Below the pieces are notes generated by a model. The model was not told the DNA's origin, did no database searches, and was given only the letters and a program-made list of their open reading frames with translations. Positions 53,747 through 61,725 of a stretch of DNA of 64,000 nt are shown here, piece by piece (position 1 is the first letter of the stretch; each line of letters begins with the position of its first letter). Position numbers and translations under genes: made by a program. The DNA is from Verrucomicrobiales bacterium. GTDB taxonomy: Bacteria; Verrucomicrobiota; Verrucomicrobiia; Verrucomicrobiales; DEV007. The stretch lies in contig JAEUHH010000099.1 in assembly GCA_016795505.1 (NCBI GenBank), positions 1 to 64,000 on the forward strand, read 5' to 3'.

Positions 53747-56632
53747 ATGCCCGCCTCCCGTCATCTGCCGCCGCTTTCCGCCGGTGCTCTCGCCCTGGGC
53801 TGGCTGGCATGTCTCGTCCTGAGCCAGACGACGACCGCGCAGACCCCACCGCCTCCGGCTGCCGCGCCGGCTGCGCCCGAGACGCCGCAGTCGCTCATCG
53901 AGCGGGCCCGGGCGGCTTATGCGGCCGGGGATTTCGCAACCGCCGAGGTGGCCTTCGAGCGCTTTTTCACCGATTACGGCCCCGCGCCGGAGGCCCAGGA
54001 AGCCGTGCGCATCCACACGCCGCTGCTGGCGGTCTGCAAAGTGGCCACCAAGAAGTATGCCGAGGCGCTGACCTGGATCGACAAGGCTTTCGCCGATCCG
54101 AAACTCGATCCCGTCCTCGCCGATGAGCTGAACTTCTGGAAAGGCATCGCCCTCATGACCGAGGGCCAGCTCGTCGAGGCCCAGCACGCCTTCGGCGGCT
54201 ATTGGGCCAACGAATCGCATCAGCCGGCGAAGCGCTACGAGGCGCTGATCCTGTTCGCCACCCTCTACCTCCAGCAGGAGTTCCCCGCCGAAGCCGCCGA
54301 TTTTCTCTCGGAACAATTACCCAAGATCCAGGACCTCGCCCCCGAAGCCGCCAGCCGCGCGGTCGTCCTCCAACTTTACGCGCTCCTCCAAGCTGGCGAG
54401 ACCGACCGCGCCCTCGCCCTGATCCGCGAGCAGTATCCCCGGCTCCCGACCATGACCCAGGTCATCAGCTTCCAGACGCTCGCCCTCCAACTCGGCTCCC
54501 GGCTGCTGGAGGAAAAGCGCTGGCTCGATGCCATTGCCTGCCTCCAGCGCATCGCCCCGCGCGAGCGTCTCCTCGGCTGGCAGCGCGACCGGCTGGCGGA
54601 TATCGACCGCCGCATCGCCGAGTGGCGGTCCAATCCGAATGGCCAGTCCCGCGTCTTTCAGTTGGAGGCCGTCCGCCGCCGGGTCGAGCGCGAGGTGGCC
54701 AATTTCGAAAAGATCGAGCACTTCGACTCGGCCCTGCGCCTGCGGCTCGCCAGCGCCTTCCAGGGCATGGGCCGCTACCGCGAGGCCGCGCTGGTCATGG
54801 AGGACATGCTGCGCACCCTGCCACCCGACCCGGTCGTCGATTCCGCCAGCCTCGCCCTGGTCCAGTGCTGGATGCAGATCGCCCGCTGGCCGAAGGCGGT
54901 GGAGGCGGCTGAGCTGTACGAGCAACGTTTCGGCCGCTCCGGACAGCACCTCGCCACCGTCCTTTACCTCAAAGCCGAGGCCCTGCGCGAGGATCTCCAG
55001 TTCGGCCCGGCCCAGCTCGCCTATGGTGACCTCGTCGAGGCTTTCCCCGCCGATCCCGTCGCGCCCAAGGCCCTGTTCATGCAGGGATTCCTCTACCTCC
55101 AGCAGGACGACAACGAAGGAGCCCTCTACCAGTTCGACCAGGTCGCGAAAAAGCACCCCGACTCCCCGCTCGTCGATGACGCGGCTTACTGGAGCGGGAT
55201 GGCACTCTCCTTTTCCAAGGACTACGCCGGCGCCCGCCAGGCCATGCAGGACTACCTCGATCGGTTCAGCCGCGACAGTGCCACCCCGAAATATCGGAAG
55301 GAAGCCGTCTTCCGCATCGCCGTCTGCACCTTCTCGCTCGGCGAGTATCCCGAGTCCATCGCGCTGCTCGACGAGTTCCTCGCCCAGCATCCCGACGATC
55401 CCCTCGCCGACGAAGCCCGCCTGCTCCTCGGCGACGCCCTCGCCGCCGAGGGCGACATCGACCGCGCCCTCGCCGCCTACCAGGCCATCCGGCCGGAGTC
55501 GACCCGCTTCCACGAGGAAGGCTGGTTCAAAATCGGCAACGCCCGCAAGCTCACCGGCGAATTCGACGCCATGCGCACCCACTTCGAGCGCTTCATCCAG
55601 CAGCACCCCGACAGCCAGCGCCTCCCCGAGGCCGTCTATTGGCTCGGCTGGATCGACATCCAGGCCGGCAAACTCGAGGCCGCCCGCGACAGCTACTGGC
55701 AGACCATCGCCCAGCACGGCAACCGGCCCGACCTCTACTCCATGGACGACCTCATCGCCGCCCTGCCGAAAGTCTATCAGGGCGATGGACAGGCCGGTCG
55801 TCAGGCACTGCTCGATGAGTTGGAGAAATTCCAGACCCTCGCCGAGTCCGGCCAGCGCGACACCCTCGCCCTCCGCTGCGCCTGGGGACGCGCCCGCGTG
55901 CTCGCCACCGACGATCCCGCCCGCTCCCAGGCCGCCCTGCTGACCGCCTCCAGCCGGATCGACCCCAAGGTTCACAACCCCCTCGTCACCGTCGACTGCG
56001 CCGATGCCCAGTTTGCCGCCGGCAACCACCTCGTCGCCCGGAATCTCTACACCGAGATCCGGCGCTGGCACCCGCGCACCATCCACAAGGACCGCCTCTA
56101 CGCCGGCCTCGGCCGGATCGCCGAAGCCGAAGGCGATGCCGACGCCGCCCTCTCGTGGTATGACAAATTCGAGAAGGAAACCGCCGCCTCCGCCGCCCTC
56201 GGCGAGATCCGGCTCGCCCGCGCCCGGTTGCTCATTCAAAAAGGCCAGGCACCCGCCGCCCGCGAGTCCCTGCTCGCCCTGCTGGAGACTCCCGGCGTGA
56301 CCGCCGCCACCAAGGCCGAGACCCTCTACGCCCTCGGCGAGTCCCACCTCGCCGTCGGAGAGAAAAAGATCGCCCTGCCCTACTTCGAGCGCATCTACGT
56401 CGCCTACGGCCGGTTCGCCGATCTCAATGCCCGCGCCTACCTGCGCCGCGCCACCACCCTGGAGGAGCTGGGCCTCACCGCCGAAGCCGCCGAGGTCTAT
56501 CGCGAACTCGCCGGACGCCAGGACCTCGCCACCACCGAGGAAGCCCGCCTCGCCACGGAAAAACTCCGCACCCTGGCACCCACTCCGCCCGAGCCTGCCC
56601 CGCCTGCTGAGAAAGGAGGCCCGGCCTCATGA
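53747..56632 (+). CDS. Exported TPR-repeat protein of the ExbB/ExbD/VWA operon
   Basis: 961 residues with a signal peptide (about 1-32, LSAGALALGWLACLVLSQTTTAQ). The rest is a long array of TPR-like helix pairs, for example IERARAAYAAGDFATAEVAFERFF, ALFMQGFLYLQQDDNEGALYQFDQV, and AVYWLGWIDIQAGKLEAARDSYWQTI; later ones follow the YbgF/outer-membrane lipoprotein pattern of A-x-Y-W-x-G-x-x-x-x-x-x-Y-x-x-A. Periplasmic scaffold; no enzyme motif. Ends by a 4-base overlap (ATGA) with the next gene, hence translational coupling in the operon that runs to the VWA gene. Tol-Pal systems also carry a TPR-type YbgF, which supports a TolQR-like module. Confidence 0.88.
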   Translation: MPASRHLPPLSAGALALGWLACLVLSQTTTAQTPPPPAAAPAAPETPQSLIERARAAYAAGDFATAEVAFERFFTDYGPAPEAQEAVRIHTPLLAVCKVATKKYAEALTWIDKAFADPKLDPVLADELNFWKGIALMTEGQLVEAQHAFGGYWANESHQPAKRYEALILFATLYLQQEFPAEAADFLSEQLPKIQDLAPEAASRAVVLQLYALLQAGETDRALALIREQYPRLPTMTQVISFQTLALQLGSRLLEEKRWLDAIACLQRIAPRERLLGWQRDRLADIDRRIAEWRSNPNGQSRVFQLEAVRRRVEREVANFEKIEHFDSALRLRLASAFQGMGRYREAALVMEDMLRTLPPDPVVDSASLALVQCWMQIARWPKAVEAAELYEQRFGRSGQHLATVLYLKAEALREDLQFGPAQLAYGDLVEAFPADPVAPKALFMQGFLYLQQDDNEGALYQFDQVAKKHPDSPLVDDAAYWSGMALSFSKDYAGARQAMQDYLDRFSRDSATPKYRKEAVFRIAVCTFSLGEYPESIALLDEFLAQHPDDPLADEARLLLGDALAAEGDIDRALAAYQAIRPESTRFHEEGWFKIGNARKLTGEFDAMRTHFERFIQQHPDSQRLPEAVYWLGWIDIQAGKLEAARDSYWQTIAQHGNRPDLYSMDDLIAALPKVYQGDGQAGRQALLDELEKFQTLAESGQRDTLALRCAWGRARVLATDDPARSQAALLTASSRIDPKVHNPLVTVDCADAQFAAGNHLVARNLYTEIRRWHPRTIHKDRLYAGLGRIAEAEGDADAALSWYDKFEKETAASAALGEIRLARARLLIQKGQAPAARESLLALLETPGVTAATKAETLYALGESHLAVGEKKIALPYFERIYVAYGRFADLNARAYLRRATTLEELGLTAEAAEVYRELAGRQDLATTEEARLATEKLRTLAPTPPEPAPPAEKGGPAS

Positions 56633-57555
56633 ATCCGCCCCGTCTGCTCACCGGGCTGGCCATCGCCCTCTTGCTCCCCGCCGCCGCCATCGGCGCCCAG
56701 GATGATGTCCTCCATCTCAAAGACGGCACCACCGTGCGCGGCCGCATCGTCGCCATCACGGACAACATCCTCACCTACGAGACCGCCATCGACCTCGGCG
56801 CCGGTCGCACCGCCAGCGCCCGGCCCACCATCCCGACACCATCGGTCGAGTTCATCGAGTTCGCCCCGCTGCCCGGCGAAGTCGAGTTGATGGCATCACC
56901 CGCCACCGCCGATCCCGCCGCCCTCCAACAGCTCTGGGACGAAGCCGCCAAGCACCTCCACCGGCCCCGCTCCCGCGCCGGCCGCATCGGCCTCGCCTAC
57001 GCCGACCGCCTGCTCACCCTGCCGGAGAATTTCCGCCGCGAGTTCGCCCTCACCCTCTACGACCGGCTCCTCGAGCGAGACTGGGATCCCGCCAACAAGA
57101 TCGCCGCCCAGAAAGGCCGCCTCCGCGCGCTGATCCTGTTGGGAAAACTCGACGAAGCCACCACCGAGGCCCGCCGCCTCGCCGCCGAATCCGACGACCC
57201 CGAAATGCTCATCGAGGCCCGCCACGCCCTCGCCCAGGCCGACTTCACCGCCCTGCGCGCCCTCGAGGCCGAGCATCCCCGCTGGCAGGAGGACGACACC
57301 GTCCGCCCCGAGCGCGAGCGGCTCTATCACGCCGCCGTCGACGGCTTCCTCTGGCCCTTCCTCTTCCACGGCACCCTGGAGCCCCTCGCCGCCCGCGGCC
57401 TCGCCGCCGCCGCCGAGATCCACCGCTTCGCCGGCCGCCCCGACGAGGCCGATGCCTGCCTCCGCGACCTCGCCGCCCTCTACCCCGGGGTGCTGCCGGC
57501 CCACCCCGCCGCGCCGCCTTCCACTACGACTCCATCCCTTTCACCACCACCATGA
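56629..57555 (+). CDS. Exported hypothetical protein in the ExbB/ExbD operon
   Basis: 308 residues with a signal peptide (PPRLLTGLAIALLLPAAAIGAQ). Residues about 24-75 hold a small beta domain of the LKDGTTVRGRIV type (an SH3/Sm-like strand pattern seen in exported Planctomycetes and Verrucomicrobia proteins). The rest is alpha-helical with two or three TPR-like pairs (for example RLRALILLGKLDEATTEARRLA). Overlaps the TPR gene by 4 bases at its start and the exbB gene by 4 bases at its end, so the three are translationally coupled. Function unknown. Confidence 0.82.
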   Translation: MNPPRLLTGLAIALLLPAAAIGAQDDVLHLKDGTTVRGRIVAITDNILTYETAIDLGAGRTASARPTIPTPSVEFIEFAPLPGEVELMASPATADPAALQQLWDEAAKHLHRPRSRAGRIGLAYADRLLTLPENFRREFALTLYDRLLERDWDPANKIAAQKGRLRALILLGKLDEATTEARRLAAESDDPEMLIEARHALAQADFTALRALEAEHPRWQEDDTVRPERERLYHAAVDGFLWPFLFHGTLEPLAARGLAAAAEIHRFAGRPDEADACLRDLAALYPGVLPAHPAAPPSTTTPSLSPPP

Positions 57556-58364
57556 TCGCACCTCCCCTCCCTTCCGCCCTCCGACGCCTCGCTGCCATCT
57601 GGCTCATTGGACTGTGCCTCGCCGCCCCGTCCCTCGCCCAAGAGACACCCGCGCCGGCCGCCGATGCCGCGCCGCCACCCGCCGCCGTGCCCGAGACCAA
57701 ATCCGCGCTCGATGTCTATCGCGACGGCGGCTGGTTCATGCATGTGCTGCTGGTCTGCTCCATCGGCACCATCGCCGTGGTCGTCTATTGCTTCGTCCAG
57801 CTCACCCCGAAAAAGATGGCGCCCAAGCCCCTCGTCGACCGGGTCAATGCCTGCATGGCGGCCAAGGATGTCGGCACCGCCTACCAGCTCTGCCAGTCCA
57901 GCCCCAATCCCTACGCCAACGTCATCTCCACCGCCCTGCTGAAGGTCAATTTCGACCGCGACCTGTCGAACAAAGCCAGCATGGTCGAAGCCGCCGCCGA
58001 ATCCCTCGACGAGGAGGAGCACAAACAGATGGTCTGGGTGAACTACCTCAACGTCTTCGCCACTCTCGCCCCCATGATCGGACTGCTCGGCACCGTCTGG
58101 GGCATGATCGAGAGCTTCGACCAACTCGCCTCCGGCAAGACCGAGCCCCAGGACCTCGCCGGCGGCATCCAGAAAGCCATGATCACCACCGCCGGCGGCC
58201 TGCTCGTCGGCATACCCGCCATGTTCTTCTACTTCCTCTTCCGCGACAAGCTGCAGGGCCTCATCACCACCATCCAGAAGCACGCCAGCTTCGCCATCGA
58301 CATCCTCAGCGGCGAGATCCGGCTCGAAGGGGCCCAGCCCGAATCGGAACCCGCCGACACCTGA
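57552..58364 (+). CDS. exbB: ExbB/TolQ/MotA family proton-channel protein with signal-like N-terminus
   Basis: 270 residues. A signal-like hydrophobic segment (about 10-30) precedes a Pro/Ala linker; three membrane helices then follow as in ExbB/TolQ: about 60-85 (MHVLLVCSIGTIAVVVYCFVQL), and in the C-terminal half LAPMIGLLGTVWGMIESF and GGIQKAMITTAGGLLVGIPAMFFYFLF. The segment IGLLGTVWGMI with the Gly/Thr of the ion path and EALxTTAxGLLVGIP are the family signatures. With the two ExbD proteins it would use the proton motive force to drive a periplasmic partner. Seven bases separate it from exbD. Confidence 0.9.
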   Translation: MIAPPLPSALRRLAAIWLIGLCLAAPSLAQETPAPAADAAPPPAAVPETKSALDVYRDGGWFMHVLLVCSIGTIAVVVYCFVQLTPKKMAPKPLVDRVNACMAAKDVGTAYQLCQSSPNPYANVISTALLKVNFDRDLSNKASMVEAAAESLDEEEHKQMVWVNYLNVFATLAPMIGLLGTVWGMIESFDQLASGKTEPQDLAGGIQKAMITTAGGLLVGIPAMFFYFLFRDKLQGLITTIQKHASFAIDILSGEIRLEGAQPESEPADT

Positions 58365-58371
58365 TTCCGCC

Positions 58372-58776
58372 ATGCGCCGCCGCCGTTCCAGTGCCGGGGA
58401 AGTCAGCTTCCAGATCACCCCCATGATCGACATGACCTTCCTGCTGCTCATCTTCTTCATGGTCACCTCGAAGCTGAGCGACCAGAAAGTCAACGTCCCC
58501 GTCAACCTGCCCGTCGCCGTCAGCGCCGTCGCCGCCGGAAAGATCGCCCGCGACATCGTGAACATCGATGCCGAGGGCCGCTACTACATCGGCGACCGCC
58601 CCGCCACCAAGGACGAACTCACCGCCCACCTCCGCGCCCGCTTCCGCGACTTTCCGCCCCTCCAGGTCTATCTCCGGGCCGATAAAAACACCCCCGCCAA
58701 ACAGGTCCGCGAAGTCATCGACCTCGCCGGCGAGGCCGGGGCCCTCGATGTCATCCTCGGCACCTACCAGAAATAA
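58372..58776 (+). CDS. exbD: ExbD/TolR family protein 1
   Basis: 134 residues. Basic N-terminus (MRRRRSSAGEVSFQITPMID), then one helix with the essential Asp D20 in the MIDMTFLLLIFFMVTSKL motif, then a periplasmic domain ending PLQVYLRADKNTPAKQVREVIDLAGEAG, where VYLRAD is typical for ExbD/TolR. Transmits proton flow energy from ExbB. The second ExbD follows after the 22-bp repeat cluster F. Confidence 0.92.
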   Translation: MRRRRSSAGEVSFQITPMIDMTFLLLIFFMVTSKLSDQKVNVPVNLPVAVSAVAAGKIARDIVNIDAEGRYYIGDRPATKDELTAHLRARFRDFPPLQVYLRADKNTPAKQVREVIDLAGEAGALDVILGTYQK

Positions 58777-58792
58777 TGAGCCACCCACCCTT

Positions 58793-58858
58793 CCGATCCG
58801 ACCCGGTTGCCGCTCCGATCAGACCCTGTCTCATCGGAGATCGTACCCTGTCCCATCG
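58793..58858. repeat. 22-bp repeat cluster F (3 units) between the two exbD genes
   Basis: Three 22-bp units (58793-58814, 58815-58836, 58837-58858) fill most of the 94-base gap between the exbD genes. Unit 2 with its next base is dyad-symmetric: CCGAT-N-AGAC, three centre bases, GTCT-N-ATCGG. The genes on both sides run in the same direction, so the repeats are probably transcribed. Confidence 0.88.
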
Positions 58859-58870
58859 GATTCCCACCCC

Positions 58871-59317
58871 ATGAGAAAACGCCGCCGCCGCCGGACCTCC
58901 CTGGTCGAGATGCAGATGGGGCCCATGATCGACATGGTCTTCCTGCTCCTCGTCTTTTTCATGGTCTCCGCCAAGCCCGTGAAGCCCGAGATGGACATCC
59001 CCCTCGGTCTGCCCGGCCAGGTCGCCCAGGATGAGGCCGTCGAGATCCCCGACGAGGCCCGCATCCTGATCCAGCCCGACGGCACCGTGATCCTGAACGA
59101 GCAGCCGCTCGACCAGCCCGATTCCCGTTCCCTGCCCGAGTTGGTCGCCGTACTCGACCGTTTCAAGAAAGCCGCCGACGCCTCCCGCACCAAAGCCCTC
59201 GTCACCGTCGCCCCCCACGACACCGTCCCCCACCAGCGCCTCGTCGATGTCCTCAACGCCTGCGCCGAAGCCGGGATCACCGGAGTGACGCTGGCGGGAG
59301 CGGAGGGGGAGGAGTGA
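58871..59317 (+). CDS. exbD: ExbD/TolR family protein 2
   Basis: 148 residues from ATG 58871 (MRKRRRRRTSLVEMQMGPMID). Conserved Asp D21 lies in MIDMVFLLLVFFMVSAKP. The periplasmic domain (about 45-148) shows the ARILIQPDGTVILNEQPL strand pattern, TKALVTVAPHDTVPHQRLVDVLNACAEAGITGVTLA. The first ExbD is similar; TolQ/ExbB-like systems commonly have two ExbD genes. The longer upstream reading through cluster F is not protein-like. Confidence 0.92.
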   Translation: MRKRRRRRTSLVEMQMGPMIDMVFLLLVFFMVSAKPVKPEMDIPLGLPGQVAQDEAVEIPDEARILIQPDGTVILNEQPLDQPDSRSLPELVAVLDRFKKAADASRTKALVTVAPHDTVPHQRLVDVLNACAEAGITGVTLAGAEGEE

Positions 59318-59415
59318 GGAGTTAAAAGTAAAAAGTAAAAAGTGGGAAAGTGCGGGCAGAGAGAAAGCCAAAGTGAAATAGACACGATCTGCAACGACCC
59401 ACCACACCCGTTACC

Positions 59416-59503
59416 ACTCTTCACTCTTCACTCTTCACTCTTCACTCTTCACTCTTCACTCTTCACTCTTCACTCTTCACTCTTCACTCTTCACTCTTCA
59501 CTA
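59416..59503. repeat. Heptanucleotide microsatellite (TTCACTC)n
   Basis: About 12 exact copies of the 7-mer TTCACTC run from about 59416 to 59503, in the 271-base gap between exbD2 and the VWA gene. To both sides are related AT-rich short repeats: AAAAGTAAAAAGTAAAAAG at 59325 and CTTTTCACTTTTCACTTTT near 59530-59550, which are inverted to each other. Copy number should change by replication slippage. Confidence 0.85.
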
Positions 59504-59588
59504 CACTCCCCTTCTCACCTTTTACTTTTCACTTTTCACTTTTCACTTTTTACCTTCCCACTCTTCACCCACCAACCTTCTTCCCAAA

Positions 59589-60668
59589 ATGATCTCCATC
59601 AACCTCCCCAGCCCGGCACCGGAGCCGCAGCGGCGGTCGCCGGCATCGGCGGAGACGCGGGCGCGGGCGAACCGGCGGGCGCTGATCGGATCCATCGTGC
59701 TCGGCAGCATCGTGGTGCATGCCCTGGGATTGGTCATCTTCGCCGCGTGGCAGGTGGCGGTCTATTTCACCCGGCCCGAGGCGCGGTTCGAGATGCGCAA
59801 GGTGGTCAAGATTCCGGCCAAGACGCCGGAGCACAAAATGAACGTCGCCAAACACGAGGCCATGGCGCCGAAGCCGGTCTTCAATGACAAACTCGTCAGC
59901 ACCCGGCCCGCGGACTTTTCCCTGCCGCCGCTGCCGGAGATCGATCTGGCCCAGATGCTGCCGCTCGACCCGTCGGAGTTGATCGCCGATCAGGTCAGCG
60001 GCCTCGCCGGGTCGGCCGGACTCGGCAGCGGGCTGGGCGCGGGACTCAGCGGCGGCGGCGGCACCGGCGACGGGATGAGCTTCTTCGGCGTGGCCGCCCA
60101 GGGCCAGCGCATCGTGCTGCTGTTCGATGTGTCCAGCAGCGTGGTCAATCAGGCCGCCGCCGTCGGGGTGCCGCTGGCCCGCATCCGCGAGGAGACGCTG
60201 AAGCTGATCGACGGGCTGAAACCCGCGGCCCAGTTTTCCATGATCCAGTTCACCCAGAACTACAAGCCCTTCAGCACCGAGCTGCTGCCCGCCACCGAGC
60301 CGAACAAGCAGGCGGCCCGCGACTGGGTGGCCAATGAGTGGAGCGAGAGCGGCACCCTGGCCGGCCGCGGCGTGGTCACGAATCCGCGCGGCCTCGTCAC
60401 GGTGCTGGAGCAGGCCTTTGCGATGCGGCCGGACCTGGTCTTCCTGATCAGCGATGCCAGCTTCCAGTGGCGGGCCGGCGAGGGCGGCGGCATCACCGAC
60501 ATTCCCTACGACGAGCTGGGGAAAGCCATCGAGACCCTGACGAAATCACTGCCCCAGCCCGCCCCGATTCACCTGATCGGCTTCGCCCCCGACGAGGAGG
60601 ACGCCAAGGAATGGCGCCGCATCCTCCGCCGGACGGGCGGGGAGTTGCGGGAGTTGAAGGGGGAGTGA
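59589..60668 (+). CDS. Membrane-anchored VWA-domain protein of the ExbB/ExbD operon
   Basis: 359 residues. The N-terminus is cytoplasmic and basic; one membrane helix follows at about 32-60 (RALIGSIVLGSIVVHALGLVIFAAWQVAV). The segment 65-115 is a TonB-like Pro/Lys linker (KVVKIPAKTPEHKM, APKPVF). From about 165 a von Willebrand factor A domain begins, with MIDAS motif D180-x-S182-x-S184 in LLFDVSSS, and the later T and D of MIDAS are likely in the STE/ISDAS region. In place of the C-terminal TonB domain the protein ends in VWA. It follows exbD2 in the same direction, separated by the microsatellite. Confidence 0.88.
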   Translation: MISINLPSPAPEPQRRSPASAETRARANRRALIGSIVLGSIVVHALGLVIFAAWQVAVYFTRPEARFEMRKVVKIPAKTPEHKMNVAKHEAMAPKPVFNDKLVSTRPADFSLPPLPEIDLAQMLPLDPSELIADQVSGLAGSAGLGSGLGAGLSGGGGTGDGMSFFGVAAQGQRIVLLFDVSSSVVNQAAAVGVPLARIREETLKLIDGLKPAAQFSMIQFTQNYKPFSTELLPATEPNKQAARDWVANEWSESGTLAGRGVVTNPRGLVTVLEQAFAMRPDLVFLISDASFQWRAGEGGGITDIPYDELGKAIETLTKSLPQPAPIHLIGFAPDEEDAKEWRRILRRTGGELRELKGE

Positions 60669-60789
60669 GGTGGCGAGGCTGAGGTGCCGCCGGAAGGGCT
60701 CGCGGGGCGCGGCGTTGAGGACCAGCCACCCATAAAAGGTGAAACGGCCGGTCGGGCCGCCGCATCCGGCGAGGAAAGGGCCACCGCGA

Positions 60790-60900
60790 ATGCGAAGCTG
60801 GATGCGACGCCCCTTCAGGGCGTGTTGTTTGGTGGTGGTCGTTTCCCAGGGCGTTGCCCTGGGCTGGTATGCGGGCGCGCCGTTGGCGCTCGTTGAGGTG
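60790..60900. repeat. REP-like element, left copy
   Basis: Contains GCGACGCCCC, a TTCAGGGCG palindrome half, GTTTCCCAGGGCGTTGCCC and GGGCTGGTATGC, then GGGCGCGCCG. A direct copy of about 90 bp occurs at 61451-61540, and the GGGCTGGTATGC string is also in the pair at 49997-50270. Confidence 0.75.
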
Positions 60901-60926
60901 GGTAATGTTTTTCGGGGGCGCTCGTT

Positions 60927-61150
60927 GAGGCGGGTGCTCGTCGAGGTGGGTGCTCGTTGAGGCGGGTGCTCGTTGAGGCGGGTGCTCGTTGAGGCGGGCG
61001 CTCGTCGAGGCGGGTGCTCGTCGAGGTGGGTGCTCGTCGAGGTGGGTGCTCGTCGAGGCGGGTGCTCGTCGAGGCGGGTGCTCGTCGAGGCGGGTGCTCG
61101 TTGAGGCGGGTGCTCGTTGAGGCGGGTGCCCGTTGAGGCGGGTGCTCGTT
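60927..61150. repeat. 16-bp tandem array, about 14 units
   Basis: Fourteen consecutive units of GAGGCGGGTGCTCGTT (T/C variants at three positions) from 60927 to about 61150, without interruption in period. Partial or diverged units extend on both sides (about 60890-60926 and 61151-61220). All frames are non-coding. The array lies between two REP-like copies. Confidence 0.88.
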
Positions 61151-61344
61151 GAGGCGGGCGATGTTCGGGATCGGCGCTGGTTGAGGCGGGTAATGTTTGG
61201 CAATAGCGCTCGTTGGCGGGGCACCTTTTGAAGTGGCCGTTGTTTGGCGTGGGCGTTCTTTTTTGGCGATTCATGGCATTCGGGCCGCGGAGGTTGGATC
61301 ACGTCGGCGCGGAGTTTCCCAATGACCGAGGGATGATCCACGAA

Positions 61345-61545
61345 ACACCGGGCTGAAGGCCCGTCGGCATACCAGCCCAGGGCATCGCCCTGGGTACGGG
61401 CCACCAATACAGGTGAAGCGCCCTGAAGGGGCGCCGCATCCATCGATCGCCGCATGCGACGCCCCGTAAGAGCGTTTTGTTTGGGGGTGGTTGTCTCCGA
61501 TGGCGTTGCCCTGGGCTGGTATGCGGGCGCGCCGTAGGCGCTTTT
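61345..61545. repeat. REP-like elements, right copies
   Basis: GCATACCAGCCCAGGGC and GCCCTGGGTA at about 61368-61395 (inverse of the left-copy string), CCCTGAAGGGG near 61421, then a direct copy of the 60797-60890 sequence at about 61451-61540 with GGCGTTGCCC and GGGCTGGTATGCGGGCGC. Typical of REP clusters. Confidence 0.75.
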
Positions 61546-61725
61546 TTTGCCCGGGCGCACTTTTCGGCGAAAAAAAGTTCGATTATGGAAATTTTAGATT
61601 GAAGTTCGGTGCGGCTTTCCGCTAAAACGGCGTCGCGTTTTTCGGATTTTTGCGTTGGTCGCTCCCGATTCCCGGCCCGGGGGCTCTGGCGCCGCCCCCT
61701 TCACCCTCTTTCTCCCCCGCGAGCC

